Below are positions 51,082-59,798 of a stretch of DNA of 64,000 nucleotides, piece after piece; within the stretch, counting starts at the first letter, position 1; the number at the start of each line of letters is the position of its first letter. Under the pieces are notes generated by a model. It worked only from the letters and a program-made list of their open reading frames with translations. It was not told where the DNA came from and searched no databases. Where the stretch lies: NCBI GenBank assembly GCA_020636905.1, contig JACJWX010000008.1, forward strand, positions 1 to 64,000. The letters are read 5' to 3'. Source of the stretch: Actinomycetota bacterium (GTDB taxonomy: Bacteria > Actinomycetota > Thermoleophilia > Miltoncostaeales > Miltoncostaeaceae). The translations under genes were made by a program, and so were the position numbers.

Positions 51082-52497
51082 TCAGGTCTCCTGAGGGGCC
51101 TCCGGAGCGTGGTGCGGTTCCGCTCCCGCCTCGCCGTCGCGGACGGTGAACCAGACGCACGTCCCCCCGGTACCGACGTCGATCCCGCACGTGCCGCCGT
51201 GCGCCTCGGCGATCGTCCGCACGATCGCAAGTCCGAGTCCCGCCCCGCCCTCGCCACGGGCGGCATCCGCGCGCGTGAAGCGCTCGAACGCCTCGTCGAC
51301 GAAACCCTCGGCCATCCGCCCGTCGTCGGTCACGTCGAAACGCAGGAGCCCGTCGGGCGTGCGACCGGTCGCCACGCCGACATCCCCGGCGCCGTGGCGC
51401 AGGGCGTTGTCCACCATGTTCCCCAGGGCCTGCTCGATGCGCCTCGGATCCAGCTCCACCGGCTCGGCGACCCCGCCGCGCACCTCGACGTGCCGATGGG
51501 CCGCCTCCGCCCGTCCGGCGAAACGCACGACCACGCGGGTGGTGAGCACCTCGGGCACGGTGGGTTCGGGCCGAATCGGAAGGCGGTCGGCGTCGGCCCG
51601 TGCGAACAGCAGGAGATCCTCGGCGAGGCGCACCAGGCGCTCGGTCTCGTCGGCCGCGGAATTCACGGCGTCGCGCAGTTCGGGCTCCGTCATGGTGTCC
51701 CGGCGGGCGAGCTCGAGCTCGGTGGTGAGGATCGCCAGGGGGGTGCGCAGCTCGTGGCTGGCATCGGCCACGAACTCCCGCTGGCGACGCATCGCCGCGT
51801 CGATGCGATCGAGCATGTCGTTGAGCGTCGCGCCCAGATCGTGGATCTCGTCGCGGACCGCGGGTACCGGGAGTCGCTCCTCGGCGTCTTCACCGGAGAT
51901 CCGTGCCGCTCGCTGCCGCATCGCCTCCACCGGTCGCAGTGCGGCCGCCGCGACCCAGTACCCGGCGGCCGCGGTCACCGCCAGGGCGATCGGACCCGCC
52001 ACGAACAGGAACAACGTGAGCGTCTGGAGGGTGTCGTTGCGGTCCTCCAGTGTGGAGCCGACGACCACCACGAGCCGCTGGCCCTGGGCGGTGACCGGCG
52101 TCGCGAGCAACCGCACGTCGTCGTCCATCCCGGCGATGCCCGGCAGGTCGACGGTGATCCGGCCCGCCAGCGCACGCTGGAGCTGCGCTGACGTGAGCAG
52201 GGGACTGGTGCGCAGCAGCGGCGTCGCGTCGAAGATGCCACCGCGGGCGTCGAGGACCTGGGTGAACGCCTCGCCGCGTTCGGTGAGCGGACTCTGGCCC
52301 GCGGCACTCAGCCCCTCATCGGACTGGGCCACCAGCGCGGCGACGTCGGCCGCCCGTGCCCGGAGTGCCTGGTCGATGTTGCCGTCCAGCGCGCTCGTGA
52401 CCCGCACCCGCAACAGGACGCCGAAGGCGAGCAGGGCCACGAGCATCACCCCGGCGAAGATCACGGTGAGCCGGAGGCGAATGGGCAGTCGGTTCAT
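51082..52497 (-). CDS. Sensor histidine kinase (HELRTP type), partner of 52494
   Basis: 471 aa. Two helices (LTVIFAGVMLVALLAFGVLL; LFLFVAGPIALAVTAAAGYW) around an extracytoplasmic sensor of about 130 aa, HAMP (AAAALRPVEAMRQRAARISG), HisKA EFVADASHELRTPLAILTTE, N-box NMVDNALRHGAG, GGAGLGLAIVRTIAEAHGG. In the ATP lid, the G1 region TDDGRMAEG lacks the usual DxGxG. ATG overlaps the regulator stop (ATGA). Close paralogue of the kinase at 58386. Confidence 0.92.
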   Translation of the reverse strand: MNRLPIRLRLTVIFAGVMLVALLAFGVLLRVRVTSALDGNIDQALRARAADVAALVAQSDEGLSAAGQSPLTERGEAFTQVLDARGGIFDATPLLRTSPLLTSAQLQRALAGRITVDLPGIAGMDDDVRLLATPVTAQGQRLVVVVGSTLEDRNDTLQTLTLFLFVAGPIALAVTAAAGYWVAAAALRPVEAMRQRAARISGEDAEERLPVPAVRDEIHDLGATLNDMLDRIDAAMRRQREFVADASHELRTPLAILTTELELARRDTMTEPELRDAVNSAADETERLVRLAEDLLLFARADADRLPIRPEPTVPEVLTTRVVVRFAGRAEAAHRHVEVRGGVAEPVELDPRRIEQALGNMVDNALRHGAGDVGVATGRTPDGLLRFDVTDDGRMAEGFVDEAFERFTRADAARGEGGAGLGLAIVRTIAEAHGGTCGIDVGTGGTCVWFTVRDGEAGAEPHHAPEAPQET

Positions 52498-53171
52498 CCG
52501 CCGTCCGCCCGCAACCGGTACCCGACCCCCCGGAGCGTCTCGATGGACTCGACCCCGAACGGCCGGTCGATCTTCTCGCGCAGGTAGCGGACGTAGACGT
52601 CGATGACGTTCGAGCGGTTCTCGTACTCGTAGTCCCAGGCGCGTTCGAGCAGCTGGAGGCGCGACAGCACCTCGTCCGGCGAGCGCATGAACGTTTCGAG
52701 CAGCAGGTACTCCTTCGCGGACAGCGTGATCTCGGTGTCGCCGCGCCACACGCGCCGGGTCGCGGGATCAAGTTTGAGCGACCCGACACGGAGCACGGCG
52801 GGTCGCTCCATGGGTCCGCGACGCACGAGGGCGCGCAGGCGGGCCGTCAGTTCCGCGAATGCGAACGGTTTGGTGAGGTAGTCGTCCGCGCCGCCGTCGA
52901 GCCCCGCGACGCGATCCTCGATGGCGTCGCGAGCGGTGAGCAGCAGCACCGGCGTCCAATCACCAGCCTCGCGCATGCGCCGACACGTCTCGAAGCCGTC
53001 GATTCCGGGGAGCATCACATCGAGCACGACCGCGTCGTAGTGATTGGCGGCTGTCATCCAGAGCGCGTCCTCGCCACGGTCCGCGAGATCCGCGACGCTG
53101 CCTTCGCCCTCCAGGCCGCGCTTGATCAGCCCTGCCATCTTCACCTGGTCCTCGACCACCAACACCCTCAT
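52494..53171 (-). CDS. OmpR-family response regulator
   Basis: 225 aa. Receiver: MRVLVVEDQVKMAGLIKRGL, phospho-Asp VLDVMLPGIDGFETC, Lys DDYLTKPFAF; winged helix with EITLSAKEYLLLETFMRSPD and YENRSNVIDVYVRYLREKID. GGGAGG ribosome site. The paralogue at 60596 shares the RSNVIDVYxRYLREKID helix, so the two regulators may recognise similar DNA. Confidence 0.94.
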   Translation of the reverse strand: MRVLVVEDQVKMAGLIKRGLEGEGSVADLADRGEDALWMTAANHYDAVVLDVMLPGIDGFETCRRMREAGDWTPVLLLTARDAIEDRVAGLDGGADDYLTKPFAFAELTARLRALVRRGPMERPAVLRVGSLKLDPATRRVWRGDTEITLSAKEYLLLETFMRSPDEVLSRLQLLERAWDYEYENRSNVIDVYVRYLREKIDRPFGVESIETLRGVGYRLRADGG

Positions 53172-53217
53172 CTCAGGGCCTCCCGATTGCGTCGATGGCC
53201 CCATTCTGGCCCGCGCG

Positions 53218-53233
53218 TATGAATGGCCGATGA
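53218..53233 (-). promoter_or_regulatory. Direct repeat, 11-base period, before the 52494 regulator
   Basis: On the minus strand TCATC-N6-TCATA, 47 bases upstream of the regulator ATG. Same TCATC-N6-TCATC pattern as at 56049 and 61375; suggests autoregulation. Confidence 0.5.
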
Positions 53234-53325
53234 GTGTTCGGGGTGCCGCGCTCACGTCCGGCTCACGCGGGTGGGTGGCTGGCAGTCGGTGTGGACTCCT
53301 CCGGGGACCATCCTGCCGCCGTCGG

Positions 53326-54618
53326 TCACTCGTTCCGCTCGGTGGTCGGCAGCCGGAGCGTGAAGCAGGGGCCGGGGCCGGGATTGGTGAGTGTGAGGGT
53401 TCCCCCCTCGGCGGTGGCGAGCGCGCGCGCGAGCGGGAGGCCGATCCCGTGGTCGACCTCCCGTGCGTCGGCCGCTCGGATGAACGGCGCCCCGGGATCA
53501 CCGTCCAGCCCGACGCCCTCGTCGCGCACCTCGACGGTGATCCAATCGTCGCCCTCCCAGCGCGCCGACACCGTGACGGTCCCGTCGCCATGCACGATCG
53601 CGTTGTCGACGAGGATCTCCAGGATCTCGCGGACCACCGGCGCATGCGCCCGGATCGGGGTCCGGCCGTCAGGGAGCCCGAGCGCGAGGGCTCGGCCGCG
53701 ACACTCGAGCGTGGTGCGCCATCCTCCCGCCGTTGCCTGCAGCAGGTCCCCGAGGTCGGCGCCGGCCGGACCAGTCGGAAGGTCTCGCGCCGCTGACAGC
53801 AGCGTGCCGATCGTCGTCTCCAGCCGATCGACCTGTGCCAGCGCGGCGTGGGTCTCCGCGGGTGGGGGATGGTCACGCATCGCCACCGCCTCCAGGTCGA
53901 TCCGCAATGCCGCCAGCGGGGTCCGCAGCTGGTGGGAGGCGTGTGTGCTGAAGGCGCGTTCCCGTTCGCCCATCTCCCGGATCCGTTGCGCCGAGGCGGT
54001 GAGGGCCGCGCCGATCGCGTCCGCTTCAGGCATTCCACTCACGGGGATCTCCGGAACGTGGGTCCCGTGCCCGAGGTCGCCCGCCGTCTCCGCGAGCCGC
54101 TCGAGCGGCCCGGCCAGCCGCCGGGCGATCAGCCAGGCCGCGCCCAGCGCGAGCAGGATGAGCGCGACGGCCAGGATCGCCAGCAGCCACCAGGCGGACC
54201 GGACGCGACGGTCGACGACCCCGGCGTCGCGGGCGACCCGAAGCACACCGGAGACCCGCTCTCGCGTGACCAGTGGCACGGCGGCGATGAGCTCGGCGCC
54301 GATCTTTCCCGCGTGAGCTTCCCGCCCCGCGACCGCTCCCTGGACGACCGGGTCGCCGCGAAGCGGCCCGTCGCCCGTGATGCGACGCCCGTCCAGGCCG
54401 TAGACCCCCACGCGGTCACCGCTCGTCGGGAGTTCGATCCCGTCGGGCTCGGTGGGGTCCAGGTCGACGGATCGGGTGTCCGAGACGGCATCGCGCTGCA
54501 GACGGGGGAGTTCCTGGTCGCGAGAGTTGCTGCGGAGTGCCTGGGCGAGGGGCAGCGCGAACAGGGCGACGGCGACCGCGGCCACCACTGCGATCGCGAC
54601 CAGGAGTCGCCGCCGCAT
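53326..54618 (-). CDS. Sensor histidine kinase (HQLR type), partner of 54618
   Basis: 430 aa. Signal/anchor helix (LLVAIAVVAAVAVALFALPL), sensor loop, second helix (AWWLLAILAVALILLALGAA), HAMP, HisKA with FSTHASHQLRTPLAALRIDL, N-box ILVDNAIVHGDG, G-box RDEGVGLDG, HGIGLPLARALATAEGG. Similar class to the kinase at 45169. One-base overlap (TGATG) with the regulator. Lies downstream of the PepSY gene and tandem with the 51082/52494 pair. Confidence 0.92.
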   Translation of the reverse strand: MRRRLLVAIAVVAAVAVALFALPLAQALRSNSRDQELPRLQRDAVSDTRSVDLDPTEPDGIELPTSGDRVGVYGLDGRRITGDGPLRGDPVVQGAVAGREAHAGKIGAELIAAVPLVTRERVSGVLRVARDAGVVDRRVRSAWWLLAILAVALILLALGAAWLIARRLAGPLERLAETAGDLGHGTHVPEIPVSGMPEADAIGAALTASAQRIREMGERERAFSTHASHQLRTPLAALRIDLEAVAMRDHPPPAETHAALAQVDRLETTIGTLLSAARDLPTGPAGADLGDLLQATAGGWRTTLECRGRALALGLPDGRTPIRAHAPVVREILEILVDNAIVHGDGTVTVSARWEGDDWITVEVRDEGVGLDGDPGAPFIRAADAREVDHGIGLPLARALATAEGGTLTLTNPGPGPCFTLRLPTTERNE

Positions 54619-55289
54619 CAGGCCTCGAAGCGGTAGCCGACGCCCCGCAGCGTGGTGATGGCTTCGACGCCGAGCTTCTGGCGCAGCGAGAGCACGTGCG
54701 TGTCGAGCGTCTTGGTCGACCCGAGCCATGCGGTGTCCCACACCTCGGCCATGATTCGATCCCGGGTGACCGCGCGTCCGGCGTTCGCGACCAGCAGCGC
54801 CAGCAACGCGAACTCCTTGGGGCGCAGCGTGATCTCGGCGCCTCCCGCCCATGCGCGGTGGGCGTCGAGGTCGATGGTCACACCCGCGGCCTCGATGCGC
54901 GCGGGTTCCGCGGGGGGTGCTGCGGCGACACGCCGGAGCCGCGCGCGGATCCGGGCCATCAACTCCGCCAGCTTGAAGGGCTTCATCAGGTAGTCGTCCG
55001 CACCGGCGTCGAGACCGCTCACGACGTCGAGTTCGCGGTCGCGGGCCGACACGATCATGATCCCTACGAGCGGCTGAGCCTGCCGGACGCGGCGGCACAC
55101 CTCGATCCCGTCAATGTCCGGCAGCCCCAGGTCGAGGATCACCACACGGGTCGCCGGGCTCAGGAGTGCCAGTCCCTCCGAACCCGTGGCGGCGCGGCTG
55201 ACCAGGTATCCGTTGCCGGTGAGGACGCGTTGGAGGGCCGCGGCCACCGCCTCGTCGTCTTCGATGAGCAGCAGGCCGGTCTCGGACAT
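54618..55289 (-). CDS. OmpR-family response regulator
   Basis: 223 aa. LLLIEDDEAVAAALQRVL, phospho-Asp VILDLGLPDIDGIEVC, Lys DDYLMKPFKLAEL; effector domain EITLRPKEFALLALLVANAG and WLGSTKTLDTHVLSLRQKLG. Its recognition region resembles the 46539 regulator (xGxTKTxDxHVxxLRxKLG) more than the other two. Upstream lies the TGACCT direct repeat and, on the same strand, the PepSY gene. Confidence 0.94.
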   Translation of the reverse strand: MSETGLLLIEDDEAVAAALQRVLTGNGYLVSRAATGSEGLALLSPATRVVILDLGLPDIDGIEVCRRVRQAQPLVGIMIVSARDRELDVVSGLDAGADDYLMKPFKLAELMARIRARLRRVAAAPPAEPARIEAAGVTIDLDAHRAWAGGAEITLRPKEFALLALLVANAGRAVTRDRIMAEVWDTAWLGSTKTLDTHVLSLRQKLGVEAITTLRGVGYRFEA

Positions 55290-55340
55290 CGATTCACCGT
55301 ATCGCCTTGCCGGGGGGAGTCCAGCCGCCCGCGGACGTTC

Positions 55341-55357
55341 TGACCTCTCGTTGACCT
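55341..55357 (-). promoter_or_regulatory. Direct repeat, 11-base period, before the 54618 regulator
   Basis: AGGTCA-N5-AGGTCA on the minus strand (TGACCT-N5-TGACCT on plus), 52 bases upstream of the regulator ATG and just after the PepSY stop. Exact six-base repeat. Confidence 0.5.
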
Positions 55358-55406
55358 TCGGCCGTGGGGGCGGCGCATGTGCCGCCCCCACGGCGAAATC
55401 GAAGGG

Positions 55407-55934
55407 TCAGTTGCCGGCGTCGGCCTCCAGCGGCAGGACGGTGCCGGTCGTCGCGTCGACCTTGACCTCCTGGTCGCGGCCCGAGCCGTCCTTCACGTGG
55501 ACCTCCCAGACGGCCGTGCCATTCTCGTCTCCGAGAGTGGCGTCAGTCACGGTGCCGGGCACGCGCCCGACCGCGGTCTGCTCGGCCTGGGTGCGGGTGA
55601 CGGTCGCGGTCCTGGCGAGGCGCGCCGACTCGGCCGCCTCGTCGCCGCCGTTCTTCTCGGACTCCTGCGCCTCCTTGCCGTCGGCCCGCTCGACGTCGTT
55701 GGCCTCGTTGGCGTCCCTGGCCTCGTTGACGTCGTTCGCCTCGGACCGGTCGTTGGCGGCGTCGGGACGGTCGCCGCGTTCGGGCGTGTCCGCCCGCTGC
55801 GTGGTGGGGACCTGGGTCGTGGCCGTGTTGTTGTGGCCGCCCGACTGGGCCATGGCCAGGGTGCCGCCGCCGCCCACCGCGAGCACCGTTGCGCCCGCCG
55901 CGAGCCACCGCTTGACCGTGGGTGAGTTGATCAT
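55407..55934 (-). CDS. PepSY-domain secreted protein
   Basis: 175 aa. Signal peptide, a long acidic linker rich in Ala/Asn/Glu/Asp repeats (EANDVNEARDANEANDVERA), and one C-terminal PepSY domain (VTRTQAEQTAVGRVPGTVTD, TAVWEVHVKDGSGRDQEVKV, DATTGTVLPLEADAG). PepSY proteins beside OmpR-type two-component pairs are common and usually belong to their regulon. GGAGG ribosome site. Confidence 0.88.
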   Translation of the reverse strand: MINSPTVKRWLAAGATVLAVGGGGTLAMAQSGGHNNTATTQVPTTQRADTPERGDRPDAANDRSEANDVNEARDANEANDVERADGKEAQESEKNGGDEAAESARLARTATVTRTQAEQTAVGRVPGTVTDATLGDENGTAVWEVHVKDGSGRDQEVKVDATTGTVLPLEADAGN

Positions 55935-56048
55935 CTGAAACCTCCGTGACGTGTACTGGACAGCGGGCCGGCGGGGCCGACCCGTCACCAGCGAAGCGGG
56001 TGCGAATGGGAGGACGATGAGCCCGGTCGGCCGCGCTTTGATCCCGGC

Positions 56049-56064
56049 TCATCGAGGACTCATC
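56049..56064 (+). promoter_or_regulatory. Direct repeat, 11-base period, between PepSY and flippase-like genes
   Basis: TCATC-N6-TCATC (exact), 67 bases upstream of the flippase-like GTG and 115 bases upstream of the divergent PepSY gene. A degenerate copy on the minus strand (GATGA at 56016-56020) faces PepSY. Confidence 0.5.
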
Positions 56065-56130
56065 TTGATCCGCTGTGATCCGCCGCGTCAGGGGGCCGGA
56101 AGCATCCGGCCCTGCAGCGGAGGAGTCGCG

Positions 56131-57108
56131 GTGATCGGAAATCCGGTGGGTCCGGCGAGTGAGGTCTGGCGTTCGTTGAGCGCCGTGCACCTGGTGCCGC
56201 TCGCGGTGGGTCTCGTCCTCCACGTCCTCAAGGTGGCCGCGGAGGCGCGGAGCTGGCACGGCGTTCTCACCAGCTCCGACTCGCGTCCGAGACCCGTTCC
56301 GTTTCGTCCCGTGCTCGGCGCCTTCGTGTCGTCGATCGGCGCCTCCACCTTCCTCCCGGGCAAACTCGCCGACGTCGCCCGGGTGGGCATGCTGCATCGC
56401 AGGCTCCCGTCGCTGAGCATCGCGACCCTCTCGGGCACGGTCGTGCTCGAGACCATCGTCGAGTCGGTGTTCGGCGTCGCCCTGATCGGCTGGTGGGTGC
56501 TGTCGGGCGGCGGGACCTCGCGCCTGGGGGTGGGGAACCCCCTGACCTCTCCAGTGGGTCTCGTGATCGCGGGAGTCGTCGTCGCACTGGCGACGGTTCT
56601 GGTGGTCCGGGGCCGCGGTGACGCGGATTCCGTCGTCGCCCGGTTCGCGGCCGGATTCAGGGCCGTTCGCAGCCCCATGGGGTTCCTCCGCGGCGTGGTC
56701 GCGTGGAAGGTCGCCGGCTGGACGCTGCGGTCCGCGAGTATCGCCGCGTTCCTGATGGCGTTCGGTCTCTCGGCCGCACCGGCGACCGTCGCGGCGGTGA
56801 TCGCCGCCCAGTCGACCGCGGCCCTGCTGCCGCTCCTGCCGGGAAACGCGGGAACGCAGCAGGCGGCAATCGGCTTCGCCCTGGTCGGCGTCGCGACGGC
56901 GACCGAAGCCGTGGCGTTCGGCGTCGGGATGCAGGCGGCGACCATCGTGGCCGACCTGGCGATCGGCGCCGCGGCGCTGCCGCTCGTGGCCACCGGGGCG
57001 GGTCCGGTGCGCCGCCTCACCGCGATGCGCACTGGACTCGCAGGTTTCGCAAACGGCTCCGGTCCCCGGACCGGGCCGGCCCCGTCAATCGAAGGAGCGC
57101 AGCAATGA
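56131..57108 (+). CDS. Flippase-like / lysylphosphatidylglycerol synthase TM family protein
   Basis: 325 aa, GTG start with AGGAG upstream. Seven to eight membrane helices; family pattern LGAFVSSIGASTFLPGKLAD, STAALLPLLPGNAGTQQAAI. Belongs to the MprF-like membrane-domain family, members of which move lipids or sugar-lipids. Overlaps the glycosyltransferase gene (ATGA), so it may flip a lipid-linked product of that enzyme. Confidence 0.78.
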   Translation: MIGNPVGPASEVWRSLSAVHLVPLAVGLVLHVLKVAAEARSWHGVLTSSDSRPRPVPFRPVLGAFVSSIGASTFLPGKLADVARVGMLHRRLPSLSIATLSGTVVLETIVESVFGVALIGWWVLSGGGTSRLGVGNPLTSPVGLVIAGVVVALATVLVVRGRGDADSVVARFAAGFRAVRSPMGFLRGVVAWKVAGWTLRSASIAAFLMAFGLSAAPATVAAVIAAQSTAALLPLLPGNAGTQQAAIGFALVGVATATEAVAFGVGMQAATIVADLAIGAAALPLVATGAGPVRRLTAMRTGLAGFANGSGPRTGPAPSIEGAQQ

Positions 57109-58286
57109 GGATCGCCATCGTGAGCGACTACTACTACCCCCAGCTGGGTGGCATCACCGAGCAGGTCCACGGCCAGGCCACGGCGCTCACGCGGCGCGGG
57201 CACCAGGTGACCGTGATCACGCCGAAGGTGATGGTGACCCCCAGCACCGTCGACGGCGCGAACCTGCCCGGGCGCGACTTCGACGTGGTCCGGGTCGGCA
57301 CGGCCTGGCCGGCATACGGCAACGGCGCGGAGACGCTCGTCTCGATCGACCCGCGCATCCCGCTGCGCCTGCGCCAGTTGCTCGCGCCGGGCCGGTTCGA
57401 CCTCGTCCACATCCACAACCCGTTCGGCGTGGCGCTCCCGATGCTGGCGGCGCTGGCGGCCCGCGACACGCCCACCGTCGGCACGCTCCACAGCGTCGTT
57501 CCGAGCGACTACCGGCCGCTTCGCTGGGCGCGACGACCGCTGCACCACGTGCTCAGCCGTCTCGACGCCCGCGTGACGGTCTCCGACGCGGTCGTCGAGT
57601 CCATCGGGCCGCACTTCCCGGATCTGGAGTTCCGGACGATCCCCAACGGCATCGACACGCGGTTCTTCACGCCGGACGCGCCACCGCTCCCGGATCTCGG
57701 CGACCGCCGCAACATCGTCTTCGTGGGCCGGTTCGATCCGCGCAACGGGGTCAAGACGATGATCCGGGCGTTCACCCTGCTGCACACCACGCACCCGGAC
57801 GTCCGGCTGGTCATCGTCGGCGACGGGCCGCTGCGGCCCATGGTCGAGCGGCTGGTTCCGGCGCACCTGCGCGAGCACGTGACCTTCGCGGGCCGCGTCA
57901 ACCAGCTCCGGCCGCGCTACCTGGCCAGTGCGTCGGTCCTGTGCACGCCCTGCAGCCTGGCGTCGTTCGGCATGGTCCTGCTGGAGGGCATGAGCGCAGG
58001 GCTGCCGGTGGTCGCGAGCCGCATCTCGGGGTTCCGGCTCGTGATGCGGGACGGCGTCGACGGCCTGATGGTCGATCGCGCCGATGACGAACGCGGCTTC
58101 GCGACCGCGCTGGCCCGGCTGCTCGACGACCCCGCACTGGCCGCCGAAATGGGTGCGGCCGGCCGCTCCCGCGCTGTCGAGACCTTCGGATGGCCCGTGG
58201 TCACCGATCAGCTCGAAGCGCTCTATTCCGAGCTCGTCTCGTCGAAGGCGCCGGCCCGTCGGCTTCATCTCCTCCAGGTGGCCTGA
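57105..58286 (+). CDS. Glycosyltransferase family 4
   Basis: 393 aa GT-B enzyme. N-terminal SDYYYPQLGGITEQVHGQAT, then NIVFVGRFDPRNGVKTMIRA, LVIVGDGPLRPMVERLVP, and the donor-site motif SLASFGMVLLEGMSAGLPVV (a variant of the E-x7-E motif with Phe-Gly-Met-Val). Resembles PimA/PimB-type mannosyltransferases, but the acceptor cannot be fixed. AAGGAG ribosome site. Confidence 0.88.
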   Translation: MRIAIVSDYYYPQLGGITEQVHGQATALTRRGHQVTVITPKVMVTPSTVDGANLPGRDFDVVRVGTAWPAYGNGAETLVSIDPRIPLRLRQLLAPGRFDLVHIHNPFGVALPMLAALAARDTPTVGTLHSVVPSDYRPLRWARRPLHHVLSRLDARVTVSDAVVESIGPHFPDLEFRTIPNGIDTRFFTPDAPPLPDLGDRRNIVFVGRFDPRNGVKTMIRAFTLLHTTHPDVRLVIVGDGPLRPMVERLVPAHLREHVTFAGRVNQLRPRYLASASVLCTPCSLASFGMVLLEGMSAGLPVVASRISGFRLVMRDGVDGLMVDRADDERGFATALARLLDDPALAAEMGAAGRSRAVETFGWPVVTDQLEALYSELVSSKAPARRLHLLQVA

Positions 58287-58337
58287 GGTCCCCGCACCAA
58301 CCGCACCGGGTGATCCGCCGACCCAGCGCGAGCGGAT

Positions 58338-58361
58338 CGTCGTGCGGCCGGCCGCACGACG
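58338..58361. promoter_or_regulatory. 24-base perfect palindrome before the 58386 kinase
   Basis: CGTCGTGCGGCC/GGCCGCACGACG with no spacer. It lies 51 bases after the glycosyltransferase stop and 24 bases before the kinase ATG. Zero spacing makes it a poor terminator; a dimeric repressor site is more likely. Confidence 0.45.
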
Positions 58362-58385
58362 CCCTGGCCATGTGAGGATGTGGGC

Positions 58386-59750
58386 ATGCCGACCGCTCCC
58401 GCACCCCCGCGGCCGGGGATTCCGATCCGCATCCGACTCACGGCGACGTTCGCGATCGTGGTCGGTCTCGCCCTGGCCGCGACCGGAGTGTTCACGTATC
58501 TGGTGTTCCGCCAGGGTGTCGACGCCCGGATCGACGAGACGCTCGTCGATCGCCAGGCAGTCGTTTCGCTGCTCGCACGCGAGGATCCCGATCCGGCCGG
58601 CATCGTGGCGAACGCCGGTGAACCGCTCATCCAGATCTACACGGGCGACGGGACGCTGCTGGCGACATCCCGCCAGCTCGGCACAGAACGTCTCATCGCG
58701 AGCTCCGAGGCCGTGAACGCCGGCGCGGCGCCGGTCATGGTCACCCGCACCCGGCTGCAGGACTTCGCCGACGGCGCGCGGGTCCGGGCATTCGCCATTC
58801 CCGGTGGCCGCGTCGCCGCCATCGCGGAAGCACGCGATGACCGGGAAGAGGCACTCCACCGTCTTGCGGTGATCCTCGGAGTGTCCCTGCCCCTCGCGCT
58901 CCTGGTCGCCAGCGTCGCGGGGTACCGCGTGGCCGGGGCCGCGCTGCGTCCGGTCGAGGCGATGCGGGCGCAGGCGGCGGAGATCGGCACCGGGGGCCTC
59001 GAGCGTCGCCTCGCGGCGCCCGGCACGCGCGACGAGCTGGACCGCCTCGCGGCCACCCTGAACGACCTCCTCTCGCGGCTCGAGCGCGCGGTCGAGCACG
59101 AACGCAGGATCGTGGCGGATGCGAGCCACGAACTCCGCACGCCGGTGAGCGTGCTGCTCACCCGTCTCGATGTGGCCCTCCGGCAGGACCTCGACGAGGC
59201 GGGCCTCCGTTCCGTCCTCGATGCCGCCCGGGGCGATGCCCGACGGCTGGCACGGCTGGCCGAGGACCTGCTCCTGCTCGCCAGGGTCGACGAGGGGGCG
59301 CTCCCGATCCGCCGTACTCCCGTCGAGATCCACGACCTGCTCGCGTCGTGCGTCGACCGCGCTCGCACGGGCGCGGAGCACCGCGTGGTGCGCGTCACCG
59401 GCGAGATCCCCGGCGGCGCCGTGGTCCTGGCGGATCCCGACCGCACCGGGCAGGTGCTGGACAATCTCGTCACCAACGCGGTGCGTCACGGGGCCGGGGA
59501 TGTCGAGATCCAGGCACGGCGACTCGACGGCCACGTCGAATTCAGCGTGCGCGACCACGGACCCGGCTATCCCCCGGACTTCCTCCCGCATGCGTTTGAC
59601 CGCTTCTCCCAGGCACCCGGCGCGCGGGAGGGGGGAGGGCTGGGCCTGGCGATCGTCGCGGCGCTCGTCCGGGCACAGGACGGGACCGCCAGGGCCGAGA
59701 ACCACCCGCAGGGTGGTGCCGTGACGTTGTTCACGCTTCCGCTCGCCTGA
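58386..59750 (+). CDS. Sensor histidine kinase (HELRTP type), likely partner of 60596
   Basis: 454 aa. Two helices (FAIVVGLALAATGVFTYLVF; LAVILGVSLPLALLVASVAG), HAMP (VAGAALRPVEAMRAQAAEIG), HisKA RIVADASHELRTPVSVLLTR, N-box NLVTNAVRHGAGD, G-box DHGPGYPP, EGGGLGLAIVAALVRAQDG. Close paralogue of the 51082 kinase. No regulator overlaps it; the matching regulator type is encoded at 60596 on the other strand. GAGG 8 bases before the ATG. Confidence 0.92.
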   Translation: MPTAPAPPRPGIPIRIRLTATFAIVVGLALAATGVFTYLVFRQGVDARIDETLVDRQAVVSLLAREDPDPAGIVANAGEPLIQIYTGDGTLLATSRQLGTERLIASSEAVNAGAAPVMVTRTRLQDFADGARVRAFAIPGGRVAAIAEARDDREEALHRLAVILGVSLPLALLVASVAGYRVAGAALRPVEAMRAQAAEIGTGGLERRLAAPGTRDELDRLAATLNDLLSRLERAVEHERRIVADASHELRTPVSVLLTRLDVALRQDLDEAGLRSVLDAARGDARRLARLAEDLLLLARVDEGALPIRRTPVEIHDLLASCVDRARTGAEHRVVRVTGEIPGGAVVLADPDRTGQVLDNLVTNAVRHGAGDVEIQARRLDGHVEFSVRDHGPGYPPDFLPHAFDRFSQAPGAREGGGLGLAIVAALVRAQDGTARAENHPQGGAVTLFTLPLA

Positions 59751-59798
59751 GGGTACGAACGGCGTGGACCGCCGGTCGAACCGTTGCCACGCCGCGTG

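Noticed and set aside
56088..59705. Very long minus-strand open frame (1205 codons) opposite the flippase, glycosyltransferase and kinase genes
   Set aside because: Arg/Ala/His-rich product with no domain; all three sense genes are well supported. Shadow.
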